Shown in pieces: positions 44,033-52,710 of a stretch of 64,000 nucleotides of DNA. The DNA comes from Marinobacter alexandrii (GTDB taxonomy: Bacteria > Bacteroidota > Bacteroidia > Cytophagales > Cyclobacteriaceae). The first letter of the stretch is position 1. Each line of letters begins with the position of its first letter. The position numbers and the translations under genes were made by a program. The notes under the pieces are model-generated. The model was not told where the DNA came from. It did not search any database and was given only the letters and a program-made list of their open reading frames with translations. Location of the stretch: NCBI GenBank assembly GCA_039984955.1, contig JBDWTN010000007.1:2860501-2924500 (forward strand), in the 5' to 3' direction.

Positions 44033-45883
44033 TTAGCTTCTGCCAAGATAAATTCCAAAACTTACCATCCAATTGACTGAAAGAAGATCTCCATCATAAT
44101 TTAGATCTAGATTTTCTCCTCCTTCTATTAAAAATTCATTCTTTTTAGTGAGGAAGAACTGGTCGTCTTCATTGAATACAACCCCGGTGGAACGTTTGAG
44201 AAATACATTGGTCCCGAAAGAAAGAAAATATTTGACTACTTGATTCTTTTCTAGACCTAAGGATATCGTAGGAGACAAATGGAACCCTCTTTCATGTAAG
44301 TAAAGATTTGTTTTCCCACTGTCAAATTTCTTTCCATTGATCTTATAATTTGATTCATGTTCTACAGAGCCTATCGAATGATTGACCCATTGATGACCAA
44401 TTATCAATTTAGGAGAAATCAATATGGGACGTCCGTTGGGGTTTAAGTTGAAATCTCTCGTTACTACAAAATCTAAACTACTGTATTGCCTGTCCCTAAA
44501 CGTTGTGTTAGTCCTGATTCCGACCCAAAAATTTTCACGAATTTCCAAATCCAGACCCCAAACAAAATTTATCGAATAGTCAGATGTTGCATTTTCATTG
44601 GAAGAGAAATCGAGAGCGTCATTGGAAAACGAAACGCCAGCTTGACTTACATCTATTGGGATATAAGATATTTCGAAATGAGACCGTATTGCTTTGTTAT
44701 TATCCGGTTTAGATATTTCTGTGGAATCAACTGTTGAAACTGATTCTGGTAAATCAGCTTTTCTAAAAAGTTTTTCAATACCCTCATTAGGTATAATAAT
44801 GGTATATCCTTTCCAAAAACTTGAATCATATTCTCCTACATTGTCGAGGAATACATCACTGCGGTGTATTCTTTCTAAATAGGGTATTTTCTCTTCGTTC
44901 GGCTCTGTTCGCGTACTGACAAATTCACTTTTGAGATTGAGTATTTTCCCATATTTAAATGCTGTATTATATTTCGAATGTTTGTATCTCCATTTATTGT
45001 CTTCCGACCTCTCGTAACTCACTTTGTAGTTCATGAATCTTCTACTTGCATCTCTGTAACGAAGAGGGAATGACCCCTTATAATCAAAATATGCTTCCAC
45101 AATGGCAAACGAAGAGTCGATTATCAATAGATACCCATTTACATCTTCTCCTTTTTTGAAACTAAGCTTATAGAGGTTTTCATTGTAAAGTCTAAGCGTA
45201 TCACTGATTTCAAGTTCAAAATCTTTGTCATTGCTAAGTAGACTGCTCCTGAATCCTACTGCGTCAAACCTATTGATATGATGGCTTCCAGCGACAATAA
45301 CTGTCGGTAGCTTATCCTTTTGTTCTTGGTCTATATACCTTCTGCCTTCGCTGACTTTTACATGTCCCTTTGAGTTTTTTGTTTCATAGGAGTCTTTGAT
45401 GGTTTCTAATGTAGATTCTGCTACATAGATTGGATTATTGCTGCTGTCTTGCCAAAAAGCGGACTCTCTGGCAAACCCCTTATGCCGCTCCTCTCTTGCA
45501 GGATAATTGTTTGGTATAGCCTCTATCGCTTTATTTAGTAGCTCTCTCTCATAGTCTTTAGGAACTACGACGACCTCATTTAGTCTGACTATGTCTTCAG
45601 GCAGTGTTATGATATTGGATGAATAATTATTAAAAGAAATTTCCTTCGTCATGTACCCAATGCTGCTGATTACGAGCGTAGGGTCTATTAATAAATTAGG
45701 TGCAGTTATTCTAAATTCTCCATTTACGTTGCTTATTGTGCCATTCATGGTGTTCTTAAAATGAACATGAGCAAATGGTATTGGGTCTTTATGTTCGTCC
45801 ACAACGAGGAATGTTTTCGATTCCTGACTGAAGAGGTGGATAGTAAACGATAAAAGGAAGTAAATTTTTAAGATAATCTTCAT
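44033..45883 (-). CDS. CarboxypepD_reg-like outer-membrane associated protein
   Basis: The 616-residue protein has a signal peptide (to about residue 19) and an N-terminal carboxypeptidase-regulatory-like domain (FLVVDEHKDPIPFAHVHFKN, then GTISNVNGEFRI and VISSIGYMTKEISF). A long middle region resembles DUF5686-type proteins, with IPNNYPAREERHKGFAR near 120. The C-terminal 200 residues show alternating strands ending LLSVNWMVSFGIYLGRS, which could be a partial beta barrel. No TonB box or plug is seen. Function is unknown. Confidence 0.65.
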   Translation of the reverse strand: MKIILKIYFLLSFTIHLFSQESKTFLVVDEHKDPIPFAHVHFKNTMNGTISNVNGEFRITAPNLLIDPTLVISSIGYMTKEISFNNYSSNIITLPEDIVRLNEVVVVPKDYERELLNKAIEAIPNNYPAREERHKGFARESAFWQDSSNNPIYVAESTLETIKDSYETKNSKGHVKVSEGRRYIDQEQKDKLPTVIVAGSHHINRFDAVGFRSSLLSNDKDFELEISDTLRLYNENLYKLSFKKGEDVNGYLLIIDSSFAIVEAYFDYKGSFPLRYRDASRRFMNYKVSYERSEDNKWRYKHSKYNTAFKYGKILNLKSEFVSTRTEPNEEKIPYLERIHRSDVFLDNVGEYDSSFWKGYTIIIPNEGIEKLFRKADLPESVSTVDSTEISKPDNNKAIRSHFEISYIPIDVSQAGVSFSNDALDFSSNENATSDYSINFVWGLDLEIRENFWVGIRTNTTFRDRQYSSLDFVVTRDFNLNPNGRPILISPKLIIGHQWVNHSIGSVEHESNYKINGKKFDSGKTNLYLHERGFHLSPTISLGLEKNQVVKYFLSFGTNVFLKRSTGVVFNEDDQFFLTKKNEFLIEGGENLDLNYDGDLLSVNWMVSFGIYLGRS

Positions 45884-45979
45884 GACTTATACTAATGCAT
45901 AGAACTAAGTTTTGGTTGCTTTAGTATGATCATGTTCTTTTTTTAAAAATACTAATATTTTTAGCTAAATATGTTTTTC

Positions 45980-46003
45980 TTCGATTCGAAAGAACTATTT
46001 TTG
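45980..46003 (+). promoter_or_regulatory. recA promoter with palindromic operator
   Basis: TATTTTTG (45996-46003) fits the -7 consensus TAnnTTTG, about 30 bases before the recA ATG. Between the -33 and -7 positions lies TTCGATTCGAA (45980-45990), a perfect palindrome with 5-base arms around a central T. That is a typical place for a repressor, and a LexA-type SOS operator is the simplest guess. Confidence 0.55.
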
Positions 46004-46032
46004 TTTGATTTTAAATATAGATCGAAAGAAAT

Positions 46033-47028
46033 ATGGCCGACGCACAAGACAAACTGAAAGCTCTCCAGATCACCATTGAGAAGTTAGAAAAAACCTATGG
46101 TAAAGGGACTGTTATGAAACTCAGCGATGAGAAAGTAATGGATGTACCTACTATTTCTACTGGATCCTTAAGTCTGGATATTGCTTTAGGAGTCGGAGGA
46201 ATTCCAAGGGGAAGAATTATTGAAGTGTATGGGCCGGAATCTTCAGGTAAGACGACACTGGCTATGCATTGCATTGCTGAGGCTCAAAAAGCTGGAGGTA
46301 TTGCAGCTATCGTAGATGCTGAACATGCATTTGATAAGCTCTATGCAGAAAAATTGGGCATTGATACGGAGAACTTGCTGATATCACAGCCGGATAATGG
46401 AGAGCAGGCACTTGAGATCGCAGAACATTTGATTCGTTCGGGAGCGATAGACATCATTGTGATTGACTCTGTTGCAGCGTTAGTTCCAAGAGGAGAGCTG
46501 GAAGGAGAGATGGGGGATAGTAAAATGGGGCTGCAGGCTCGTTTGATGTCTCAAGCATTGAGAAAACTAACAGGAACCATCAGTAAGACGGGTTGTTCCT
46601 GTATCTTCATCAACCAACTTCGGGAGAAGATAGGGGTGATGTTTGGAAATCCTGAAACCACGACTGGAGGTAATGCATTGAAATTCTATGCATCTATTCG
46701 ATTGGATATCAGAAGGATTGGGCAAATCAAAGAATCTGCGGATAATGTGATGGGTAACAGGACAAGAGTGAAAGTTGTGAAAAATAAGGTAGCACCTCCA
46801 TTCAAAGTTGTTGAGTTTGATATTATGTATGGACGAGGAATTAGTAAGAGTGGGGAGATTGTTGATATAGGAGTGGAGTTGGATGTAGTGCAAAAGGCTG
46901 GTTCATGGTTCTCTTATGATGGAAACAAATTAGGGCAAGGTAGAGATGCGGTGAAAGCTTTAATTGAGGATAATCCTGAGTTGATGGAAGAGTTAGAGAA
47001 GAAAATCAAAGAAAAGTTGAACGCATAA
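46033..47028 (+). CDS. recA: Recombinase RecA
   Basis: RecA forms filaments on single-stranded DNA, pairs homologous strands and triggers LexA self-cleavage. The 331-residue protein shows Walker [10 protein letters not shown] (67-75), [10 protein letters not shown] near 91, [20 protein letters not shown] (Walker B and loop L1 region) and the L2 region with [16 protein letters not shown]. The C-terminal acidic tail is short. It has its own promoter and terminator. Confidence 0.98.
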   Translation: MADAQDKLKALQITIEKLEKTYGKGTVMKLSDEKVMDVPTISTGSLSLDIALGVGGIPRGRIIEVYGPESSGKTTLAMHCIAEAQKAGGIAAIVDAEHAFDKLYAEKLGIDTENLLISQPDNGEQALEIAEHLIRSGAIDIIVIDSVAALVPRGELEGEMGDSKMGLQARLMSQALRKLTGTISKTGCSCIFINQLREKIGVMFGNPETTTGGNALKFYASIRLDIRRIGQIKESADNVMGNRTRVKVVKNKVAPPFKVVEFDIMYGRGISKSGEIVDIGVELDVVQKAGSWFSYDGNKLGQGRDAVKALIEDNPELMEELEKKIKEKLNA

Positions 47029-47053
47029 AAACTATACCTAGCCGAAGTATATT

Positions 47054-47080
47054 AAGGTGAGCATTTGTTCACCTTTTTTT
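47054..47080 (+). terminator. recA terminator
   Basis: AAGGTGA (47054-47060) and TCACCTT (47069-47075) form a stem over an 8-base loop, followed by five T. It lies 26 bases after the recA stop codon. Confidence 0.85.
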
Positions 47081-47090
47081 GTCTAAATCA

Positions 47091-48350
47091 CTATCCAGTT
47101 GTTCGGATAGCTATCACAGGGTCTAATCTTGCTGCCATTAATGCAGGCACTATTCCAGAGATTACGCCAATAATTCCAGCTACACCTAATCCTAGAATGA
47201 CGTTACTCATGGTCAATACTAGATCGAGACTTCCTAGGCTCGCCAGTGATAGAAGCCAGACCAGAAATAGTCCTACAGCACCTCCAATTAGGCTTAAGAA
47301 TATTGCTTCAAAAAGGAATTGGAAAAGGATGAAGAAATTTTTAGCTCCAAGGGATTTTTGAATTCCTATGATATTGGTTCGTTCTCTTACAGAGACAAAC
47401 ATGATGTTGGCTATTCCAAATCCACCAACGAGAATAGAAAATCCACCAATAGCCCATCCGGCTACCCCGATAACATCGAATGTGGAACCGATAATGTTCA
47501 TGATTGCATCTTGCCGATTTACGGAGAAATCATTTTTATCTTTTGGACCTAGCCCACGTTTTGATCGCATGAGACCAGTTATCTCAGCTTCCAGTTCGAC
47601 TAATCCAATATCATCGGTTTTTCCCTTAATACTAATATTAGGTTCTACCCCTGTTCTCCGCCCAGAGTAGAATATTTTTTGGAAGGATTGAAAAGGAATG
47701 AGAACAACTTCATCATTTCCTGTATCTCCAAAAATCCCTTCTCCTTCCTCTTCGAAAATCGCTATAACGATGTACTTGAGTCCTTTTATTTTTATCTCCT
47801 TACCTATTGATTCACCACTAGGAAAGAGTTTGTTCGCAATTTTGTAGCCAATCATAGCTACATTTTTACCAGTGTAAGATTCAGCCGCAGTAAAATACCT
47901 GCCTTTTTCAACATCACTCGCAACATCATATACTTCGTCATGTGTATGGCCTACACCTACAAGTGCAACATCGTTATAACTGCTACTTTTGTATTTTACT
48001 GTTTTACCTCCAGTACTAGCGAAAATGGTGATTCCTTCAGCATTGTTAAGATTTTTTTTGAGGAATTCATACTCTTCATATGTAGCATAGGGTCTTTTCA
48101 GATATTCCCACCATGGAATATTTGGGCCGAACTCATAAGGAAATCTCCCGATATCGAGATTGTTGGCGTCCAAAAAGCTGAGACTGTTTTTAATGCTTCT
48201 TTCTAGTGAGTCAACTAAAGTAAAAACAGCGATGATTGCAAATATTCCAATGGTAACACCAAGTAGAGAAAGTGTTGTGCGGAGGAGATTCATTCTTAGG
48301 GCGCTCCACGCAAACCTGAAACTTTCGATGACTAATTTGAATATTTTCAT
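47091..48350 (-). CDS. MacB-like ABC transporter permease (second of a tandem pair)
   Basis: The 419-residue protein has an N-terminal membrane helix (FAWSALRMNLLRTTLSLLGVTIG), a large periplasmic MacB_PCD domain and three C-terminal helices of the FtsX type (residues about 290-410), ending ARLDPVIAIRTTG. It is very similar to the protein encoded at 48357-49610, starts six bases after it and is co-transcribed with it. No ATP-binding subunit is encoded nearby. Such permeases export lipoproteins, peptides or toxins, or act as mechanotransmission subunits. The two paralogues could form a heterodimer. Confidence 0.88.
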   Translation of the reverse strand: MKIFKLVIESFRFAWSALRMNLLRTTLSLLGVTIGIFAIIAVFTLVDSLERSIKNSLSFLDANNLDIGRFPYEFGPNIPWWEYLKRPYATYEEYEFLKKNLNNAEGITIFASTGGKTVKYKSSSYNDVALVGVGHTHDEVYDVASDVEKGRYFTAAESYTGKNVAMIGYKIANKLFPSGESIGKEIKIKGLKYIVIAIFEEEGEGIFGDTGNDEVVLIPFQSFQKIFYSGRRTGVEPNISIKGKTDDIGLVELEAEITGLMRSKRGLGPKDKNDFSVNRQDAIMNIIGSTFDVIGVAGWAIGGFSILVGGFGIANIMFVSVRERTNIIGIQKSLGAKNFFILFQFLFEAIFLSLIGGAVGLFLVWLLSLASLGSLDLVLTMSNVILGLGVAGIIGVISGIVPALMAARLDPVIAIRTTG

Positions 48351-48356
48351 TCTTTG

Positions 48357-49610
48357 TTATCCAGATGTTCGAATAGCGATTACAGGATCTAGTCTAGCTG
48401 CCATTAACGCAGGTACAATGCCGGACAGTACTCCAATTATTGCAGAAATGGCTAATCCCAGGATGGTGTTGCTGGTGGTGAGTACTAAATCCAGACTTCC
48501 TAGACTTACAAAAGATAAAAGATATACTAACACGACACCAACACCGCCTCCTATCAAACTCAGAAATACTGCTTCAAATAAAAATTGGAATAAGATGAAG
48601 TAATTTTTAGCTCCGAGAGATTTTTGAATACCAATTATATTGGTTCGCTCTCTTACAGAAACAAACATAATATTGGCTATTCCGAATCCTCCGACAAGGA
48701 TAGCAAACCCTCCAATGATTGCTCCGGCAACTCCAATAATGTCAAAGGTGGATCCGATGAAATTAGTAATAGCTTCTGGCCTGTTCAATGCGAAATTATC
48801 GTCTTCTTTTGGTTTTAAGGAACGCTTTTTACGCATTAAGCCTCTTAACTCAGCCTCTAATTCTACTAAACCAATATCCGATGTTAATCCTTTGACTGTA
48901 ATTCGAGGTTCTATGCCTCTACGTCTTCCAGAATAATAGATTTTCTGAAATGATTTATAAGGCATGTAGATATTGTCATCATTGCTAGGGGCTCCCAGAA
49001 AGCTTTCGCCTTCTTCTTTGATAAGTCCAATAATGTAATATTTCAGTCCCTTGATTTTAATTTCTTTACCGATAGGTGTTGTTCCAGGGAAGAGTTCTTT
49101 TGCTGTTCTGTTTCCGATAATAACAACATTGGATCCTCCACTGGCTTCTTGCCGGGTGAAGTATCTACCGTCTTCGATTGGTATCTCATAAGCATCTTTA
49201 TGATCGTAGACTATGCCTAAGAGTGATAAATCTGCTGAACTATTGTTGTCGCGTTTAGCAATAATTCCTCCACGAACTGTAAAAATGGATACTGCTTTTG
49301 CATTTTTCACATTGTCTTTAATGAATCTATATTCATCAAAAGTCACATAAGGTCTTCTCAAGTAAGTCCACCATGGATAAGGCCCGCCAAATCCGTAGGG
49401 CCATTTCTCAACATTGATATTATTGGTGCCTAGAAAGTTTAAACTGTCTTTAATGCTTTTTTCTAGAGAATCGACGGCAGTAAATACTGCAATAATTGAA
49501 AAAATCCCAACAGTTACACCAAGGAGAGATAATGTTGTTCTTAAGAGGTTAGTCCTAAGTGCGCTCCATGCAAAGCGAAAACTTTCTATTATTAATTTAA
49601 ATACTTTCAC
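48357..49610 (-). CDS. MacB-like ABC transporter permease (first of a tandem pair)
   Basis: The 417-residue protein has the same layout as 47091-48350: FAWSALRTNLLRTTLSLLGV at the start, a periplasmic MacB_PCD domain and three C-terminal FtsX helices with FVSVRERTNIIGIQKSLGAK near 310. The two differ most in the periplasmic domain, for example YPWWTYLRRPYVTFDEY here against IPWWEYLKRPYATYEEY. This pattern points to a tandem duplication with divergence of the substrate- or partner-facing part. A promoter element TACATTTG lies just upstream. Confidence 0.88.
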   Translation of the reverse strand: MKVFKLIIESFRFAWSALRTNLLRTTLSLLGVTVGIFSIIAVFTAVDSLEKSIKDSLNFLGTNNINVEKWPYGFGGPYPWWTYLRRPYVTFDEYRFIKDNVKNAKAVSIFTVRGGIIAKRDNNSSADLSLLGIVYDHKDAYEIPIEDGRYFTRQEASGGSNVVIIGNRTAKELFPGTTPIGKEIKIKGLKYYIIGLIKEEGESFLGAPSNDDNIYMPYKSFQKIYYSGRRRGIEPRITVKGLTSDIGLVELEAELRGLMRKKRSLKPKEDDNFALNRPEAITNFIGSTFDIIGVAGAIIGGFAILVGGFGIANIMFVSVRERTNIIGIQKSLGAKNYFILFQFLFEAVFLSLIGGGVGVVLVYLLSFVSLGSLDLVLTTSNTILGLAISAIIGVLSGIVPALMAARLDPVIAIRTSG

Positions 49611-49630
49611 TGTAAATAGTTCTAATCAAA

Positions 49631-49638
49631 CAAATGTA
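49631..49638 (-). promoter_or_regulatory. Candidate -7 element of the MacB-like operon
   Basis: TACATTTG on the minus strand matches TAnnTTTG exactly and lies 21 bases before the start codon at 49610. No good -33 element is seen. Confidence 0.5.
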
Positions 49639-49759
49639 CTTAATTGGATAGCGGGAAATTGAATAAAATAGCGATCGGTCAATGATCATTTCAAACGGTC
49701 AATACTTTTAGTTTGACGAGTTTCAAAGCAGATACGTTACATAGATGAAACATATTTGC

Positions 49760-49767
49760 TAATTTTG
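49760..49767 (+). promoter_or_regulatory. Candidate -7 element of the queA-ispD operon
   Basis: TAATTTTG matches TAnnTTTG and lies 36 bases before the queA start. The -33 position has GTTAC, a weak match. No preQ1 riboswitch-like structure was recognised in the leader. Confidence 0.5.
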
Positions 49768-49802
49768 CGCTCTTTTGATCATTAAAATAGATCCTTTTTC
49801 CT

Positions 49803-50855
49803 ATGGGAATGAAATTATCCGAATTCAAATTCGATTTGCCATCAAGTCTTATTGCACTACACCCAACAGAGAATCGTGACGATTCGCGTCTCATGGTCAT
49901 TCACAAGGATAGCGGAGAAATTGAGCATAAAACGTTCAAAGATGTAGTCGGCTATTTTGGTGAAGATGACGTGTTTGTATTGAATAACACAAGAGTTTTC
50001 CCAGCTAGACTTTATGGGAATAAGGAAAAAACAGGAGCAAAAATTGAGGTATTCCTCCTTCGTGAGCTTAACACAGAAATGAAACTGTGGGATGTTTTGG
50101 TTGACCCTGCAAGAAAAATAAGAGTAGGAAATAAACTTTATTTTGGTGATGGAGAGTTGGTGGCTGAGGTTATCGACAATACCACAAGTAGAGGAAGAAC
50201 TATTAGATTCTTATTTGATGGAGATCATGAGCAATTCTATAAGATGATCGATGCTCTTGGAGAGACTCCTCTTCCTAAAGAAATACAAAGATCTGCGGAA
50301 CCTGAGGATAGAGAGCGCTTTCAAACAATTTATGCCGAGAAGATTGGCGCTGTTGCTGCTCCTACAGCTGGAATGCATTTTACCCCTCAACTCATGAAAA
50401 GAATGGAGTTGATCGGAATTGATACAGCTGCTATAACACTTCACGTTGGTTTAGGAACTTTTAGACCAGTAGATGTTGAAGATCTTACGAAGCATAAGAT
50501 GGACTCTGAAAACTACTGGGTAGAGAAGCCAACCGCTGATAGAGTTAACCGAGCATTGGCTGAAAAATCAAAAATATGTGCGGTTGGTACTACTGCAATG
50601 AAGACACTAGAGTCTTCTGTTTCTGCAAATGGTCTCCTAAAGGATAATTCTGGTTGGACTGATAAGTTCATTTTCCCTCCATATGAATTCAAGATTTGCG
50701 ATGCACTTATCACAAACTTCCATTTACCTGAATCAACTTTGTTGATGATGGCTTCCGCGTTTGGTGGATATGAGTTAATTCAGGAGGCATATCAAACTGC
50801 AATCAAAGAAAAGTATCGCTTCTTCAGTTATGGAGATGCCATGCTAATCATCTAA
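49803..50855 (+). CDS. queA: S-adenosylmethionine:tRNA ribosyltransferase-isomerase QueA
   Basis: QueA transfers and isomerises the ribosyl part of SAM onto preQ1-modified tRNA to form epoxyqueuosine, the substrate of QueG. The 350-residue protein shows [20 protein letters not shown] near residue 14, [15 protein letters not shown] near 57, [16 protein letters not shown] near 182, [13 protein letters not shown] near 205 and [19 protein letters not shown] near 313. The start may be the ATG at 49803 or 49809. It is co-transcribed with ispD. Confidence 0.96.
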   Translation: MGMKLSEFKFDLPSSLIALHPTENRDDSRLMVIHKDSGEIEHKTFKDVVGYFGEDDVFVLNNTRVFPARLYGNKEKTGAKIEVFLLRELNTEMKLWDVLVDPARKIRVGNKLYFGDGELVAEVIDNTTSRGRTIRFLFDGDHEQFYKMIDALGETPLPKEIQRSAEPEDRERFQTIYAEKIGAVAAPTAGMHFTPQLMKRMELIGIDTAAITLHVGLGTFRPVDVEDLTKHKMDSENYWVEKPTADRVNRALAEKSKICAVGTTAMKTLESSVSANGLLKDNSGWTDKFIFPPYEFKICDALITNFHLPESTLLMMASAFGGYELIQEAYQTAIKEKYRFFSYGDAMLII

Positions 50856-50859
50856 TCTA

Positions 50860-51501
50860 TTGGAGGAGTATGCCATCATAGTGGCAGGAGGTATTGGTTC
50901 ACGCATGAAGAGCGAGGTGCCAAAGCAGTTTTTGCTTATTGATGATGTGCCGATCATCGTGCATTCCATTAGTAGTTTTTTAAACTATGATGATAATATC
51001 AATATCATAGTAGTGCTTCCCGAAGCTCACATAGATCGCTGGAAGGAAATTAAATCCAATTATTTCTCAGATATTGAAATAAGAACAGTAAGTGGGGGAT
51101 TGACGAGAAGTGCATCAGTGCTTTCAGGTTTGACCCTTATAAAAAAAGATGGTTTAGTAGCTATCCATGATGCAGTTAGACCTTATGTATCCAGCCGTAC
51201 AATTTCTGAATCTTTCAAATCTGCCAAAGACAATGGTTCTGGAGTCTCAGCGGTTGAGCTTAAGGACTCTATAAGAGAACTTGAAAATGACTCGTCTGTC
51301 GCCAGAGATAGATCAAAATATGTTTTAGTTCAAACACCACAAACTTTTAGAATTGATGATCTCAAGAAAGCTTATGAGAAGGTGGGTGTTAGGTTATTTA
51401 CTGATGACGCAAGCGTGTTTGAAGCTGCTGGATATAAGGTAACCCTTGTCAAAGGTTCTTACGATAATATCAAAATCACAACACCAGAGGATTTAAAGTA
51501 A
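50860..51501 (+). CDS. ispD: 2-C-methyl-D-erythritol 4-phosphate cytidylyltransferase IspD
   Basis: IspD adds CMP to methylerythritol phosphate in the non-mevalonate isoprenoid pathway. The 213-residue protein shows the CTP-binding start YAIIVAGGIGSRMKSEVPKQ, HDAVRPYVSSRTI near 105 and VLVQTPQTFRIDDLKKAYEK near 150, with TDDASVFEAAG and NIKITTPEDL at the end. The start is a TTG four bases after the queA stop, with a GGAGGA stretch just after it, and no better start exists. Confidence 0.93.
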   Translation: MEEYAIIVAGGIGSRMKSEVPKQFLLIDDVPIIVHSISSFLNYDDNINIIVVLPEAHIDRWKEIKSNYFSDIEIRTVSGGLTRSASVLSGLTLIKKDGLVAIHDAVRPYVSSRTISESFKSAKDNGSGVSAVELKDSIRELENDSSVARDRSKYVLVQTPQTFRIDDLKKAYEKVGVRLFTDDASVFEAAGYKVTLVKGSYDNIKITTPEDLK

Positions 51502-51502
51502 A

Positions 51503-51527
51503 ATCCACTCCCGTTCTGGGAGTGGAT
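51503..51527 (-). terminator. Terminator of the T9SS-cargo / S74 operon
   Basis: ATCCACTCCC (51503-51512) and GGGAGTGGAT (51518-51527) form a perfect 10-bp stem with a 5-base loop. On the minus strand it is followed by TTTTACTTT, so it ends the transcript of 54476-51535. It also directly follows the ispD stop. Confidence 0.85.
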
Positions 51528-51534
51528 ATGAAAA

Positions 51535-52710
51535 TTATCGTTTAATGACTCTAAAGGTCATTGCAGTTTTGTTGTTCTGATGATCGAAGAATTTTAGTAA
51601 GTATTGACCACTGGAATATTCTGCTAGATCGAGTTCCATTATACTTTGGTTTTCTTTCTTCAAATCTCTTTTAAGTAGCATGTTGCCATTCATATCTATT
51701 AGCTCCATGCTTATTTTGTCTGATAAGATTTTATCGTAGCTAATATTAACCTTATTTACTGTTGGGTTTGGATAGATATTGAAATTGGTAAAAAATTCAG
51801 ACGTTAATCCAAGAATCAATTCTATAGTAATCCCTTCCTCGGTAACTAGTGCTGCCAAAGTAAACTGGTTATCAGAAACACCAGCTTCGCCAACATTAAA
51901 TTCTACGAATGAAGACTCGTCAATAGGAATTCCAGGATATTCAACAAAGAATCGATAGGTTCCTTGTGGTAGGAATCCATATTCAAACTCCCCATCATTG
52001 TTCGTCTCTCCGTAAGCAATGAGTGTGAACTCATCCTGCTCAGTTCTCCCTCCTCTTCTTCTTTGTTTTAATCCACATTTTCTACCTTTTGCTCTTCTTC
52101 TTGCAGCTATTCTTCCTTCCTCATCTTCAAAATCTTCTTCAACAGTTCCTTTGACTAGACCTTCTCCATCATTCTCGTCTAAAACTGGAGGAATGTTTGT
52201 CATGACAATCTGAGTTGTGGTATCACTGTCTAGTTTCAATACATCGGCTTCATCCCATGAAAACGTATCGCCGAAATAAGTCGCTACAAATTTTTCTGGA
52301 TCAGAATCAACAACCACTAAGTAGTCACCATGAAAGACTGATGCGAAGGAAAAATCTCCTGAGTTAGAAGTTGGAATGTCAAGTGTATCATAATTTCCAG
52401 ATTGTCTGATTTTAAGCAAATAGCCTACGAAATCATCTGATATTACTTGATTGGAACTATTTATTGCTCTAACACTCACAATACTAGTTTCAAGATTAGC
52501 AGCAGCTAATCCTGGTAATATGGTGTATCCATCTCCTTTTACTATTTCACTTATGTATCCCGTTGAAATCTCCGTTGAAAAATTGGAACCACTAGAGATG
52601 CCACCGGCAACATATGCAGAGTAACCTTGAGTAGATAGTTGAGCACTAGCTGATCCAAGCATTAAGCAGGAGATCAGAAACGAGTGAAATTTACTCTTTA
52701 ACGCTCTCAT
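51535..52710 (-). CDS. Type IX secretion cargo protein with C-terminal sorting domain
   Basis: The 391-residue protein has a signal peptide (to about ASAQ, residue 24) and a C-terminal T9SS type A sorting domain (NFNIYPNPTVNKVNISY near 309, then MELIDMNGNMLLKRDL and GQYLLKFFD). The middle holds two Cna-B-like or carboxypeptidase-regulatory beta sandwiches (near 75-160 and 185-285). The second is interrupted by a very basic stretch, RRRAKGRKCGLKQRRRGGR (residues 204-222), after an acidic one. Its start overlaps the S74 gene stop by four bases (ATGA), so the two products are made together. Confidence 0.85.
   Translation of the reverse strand: MRALKSKFHSFLISCLMLGSASAQLSTQGYSAYVAGGISSGSNFSTEISTGYISEIVKGDGYTILPGLAAANLETSIVSVRAINSSNQVISDDFVGYLLKIRQSGNYDTLDIPTSNSGDFSFASVFHGDYLVVVDSDPEKFVATYFGDTFSWDEADVLKLDSDTTTQIVMTNIPPVLDENDGEGLVKGTVEEDFEDEEGRIAARRRAKGRKCGLKQRRRGGRTEQDEFTLIAYGETNNDGEFEYGFLPQGTYRFFVEYPGIPIDESSFVEFNVGEAGVSDNQFTLAALVTEEGITIELILGLTSEFFTNFNIYPNPTVNKVNISYDKILSDKISMELIDMNGNMLLKRDLKKENQSIMELDLAEYSSGQYLLKFFDHQNNKTAMTFRVIKR

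Noticed and set aside
48160-48603. Plus-strand frame spanning the junction of the two permease genes
   Set aside because: It is the antisense shadow of the duplicated N- and C-terminal segments; similar shadows occur at the matching place of both copies.
49611-49802. Possible preQ1 riboswitch upstream of queA
   Set aside because: No preQ1-type pseudoknot or conserved loop could be drawn; only promoter elements were found.
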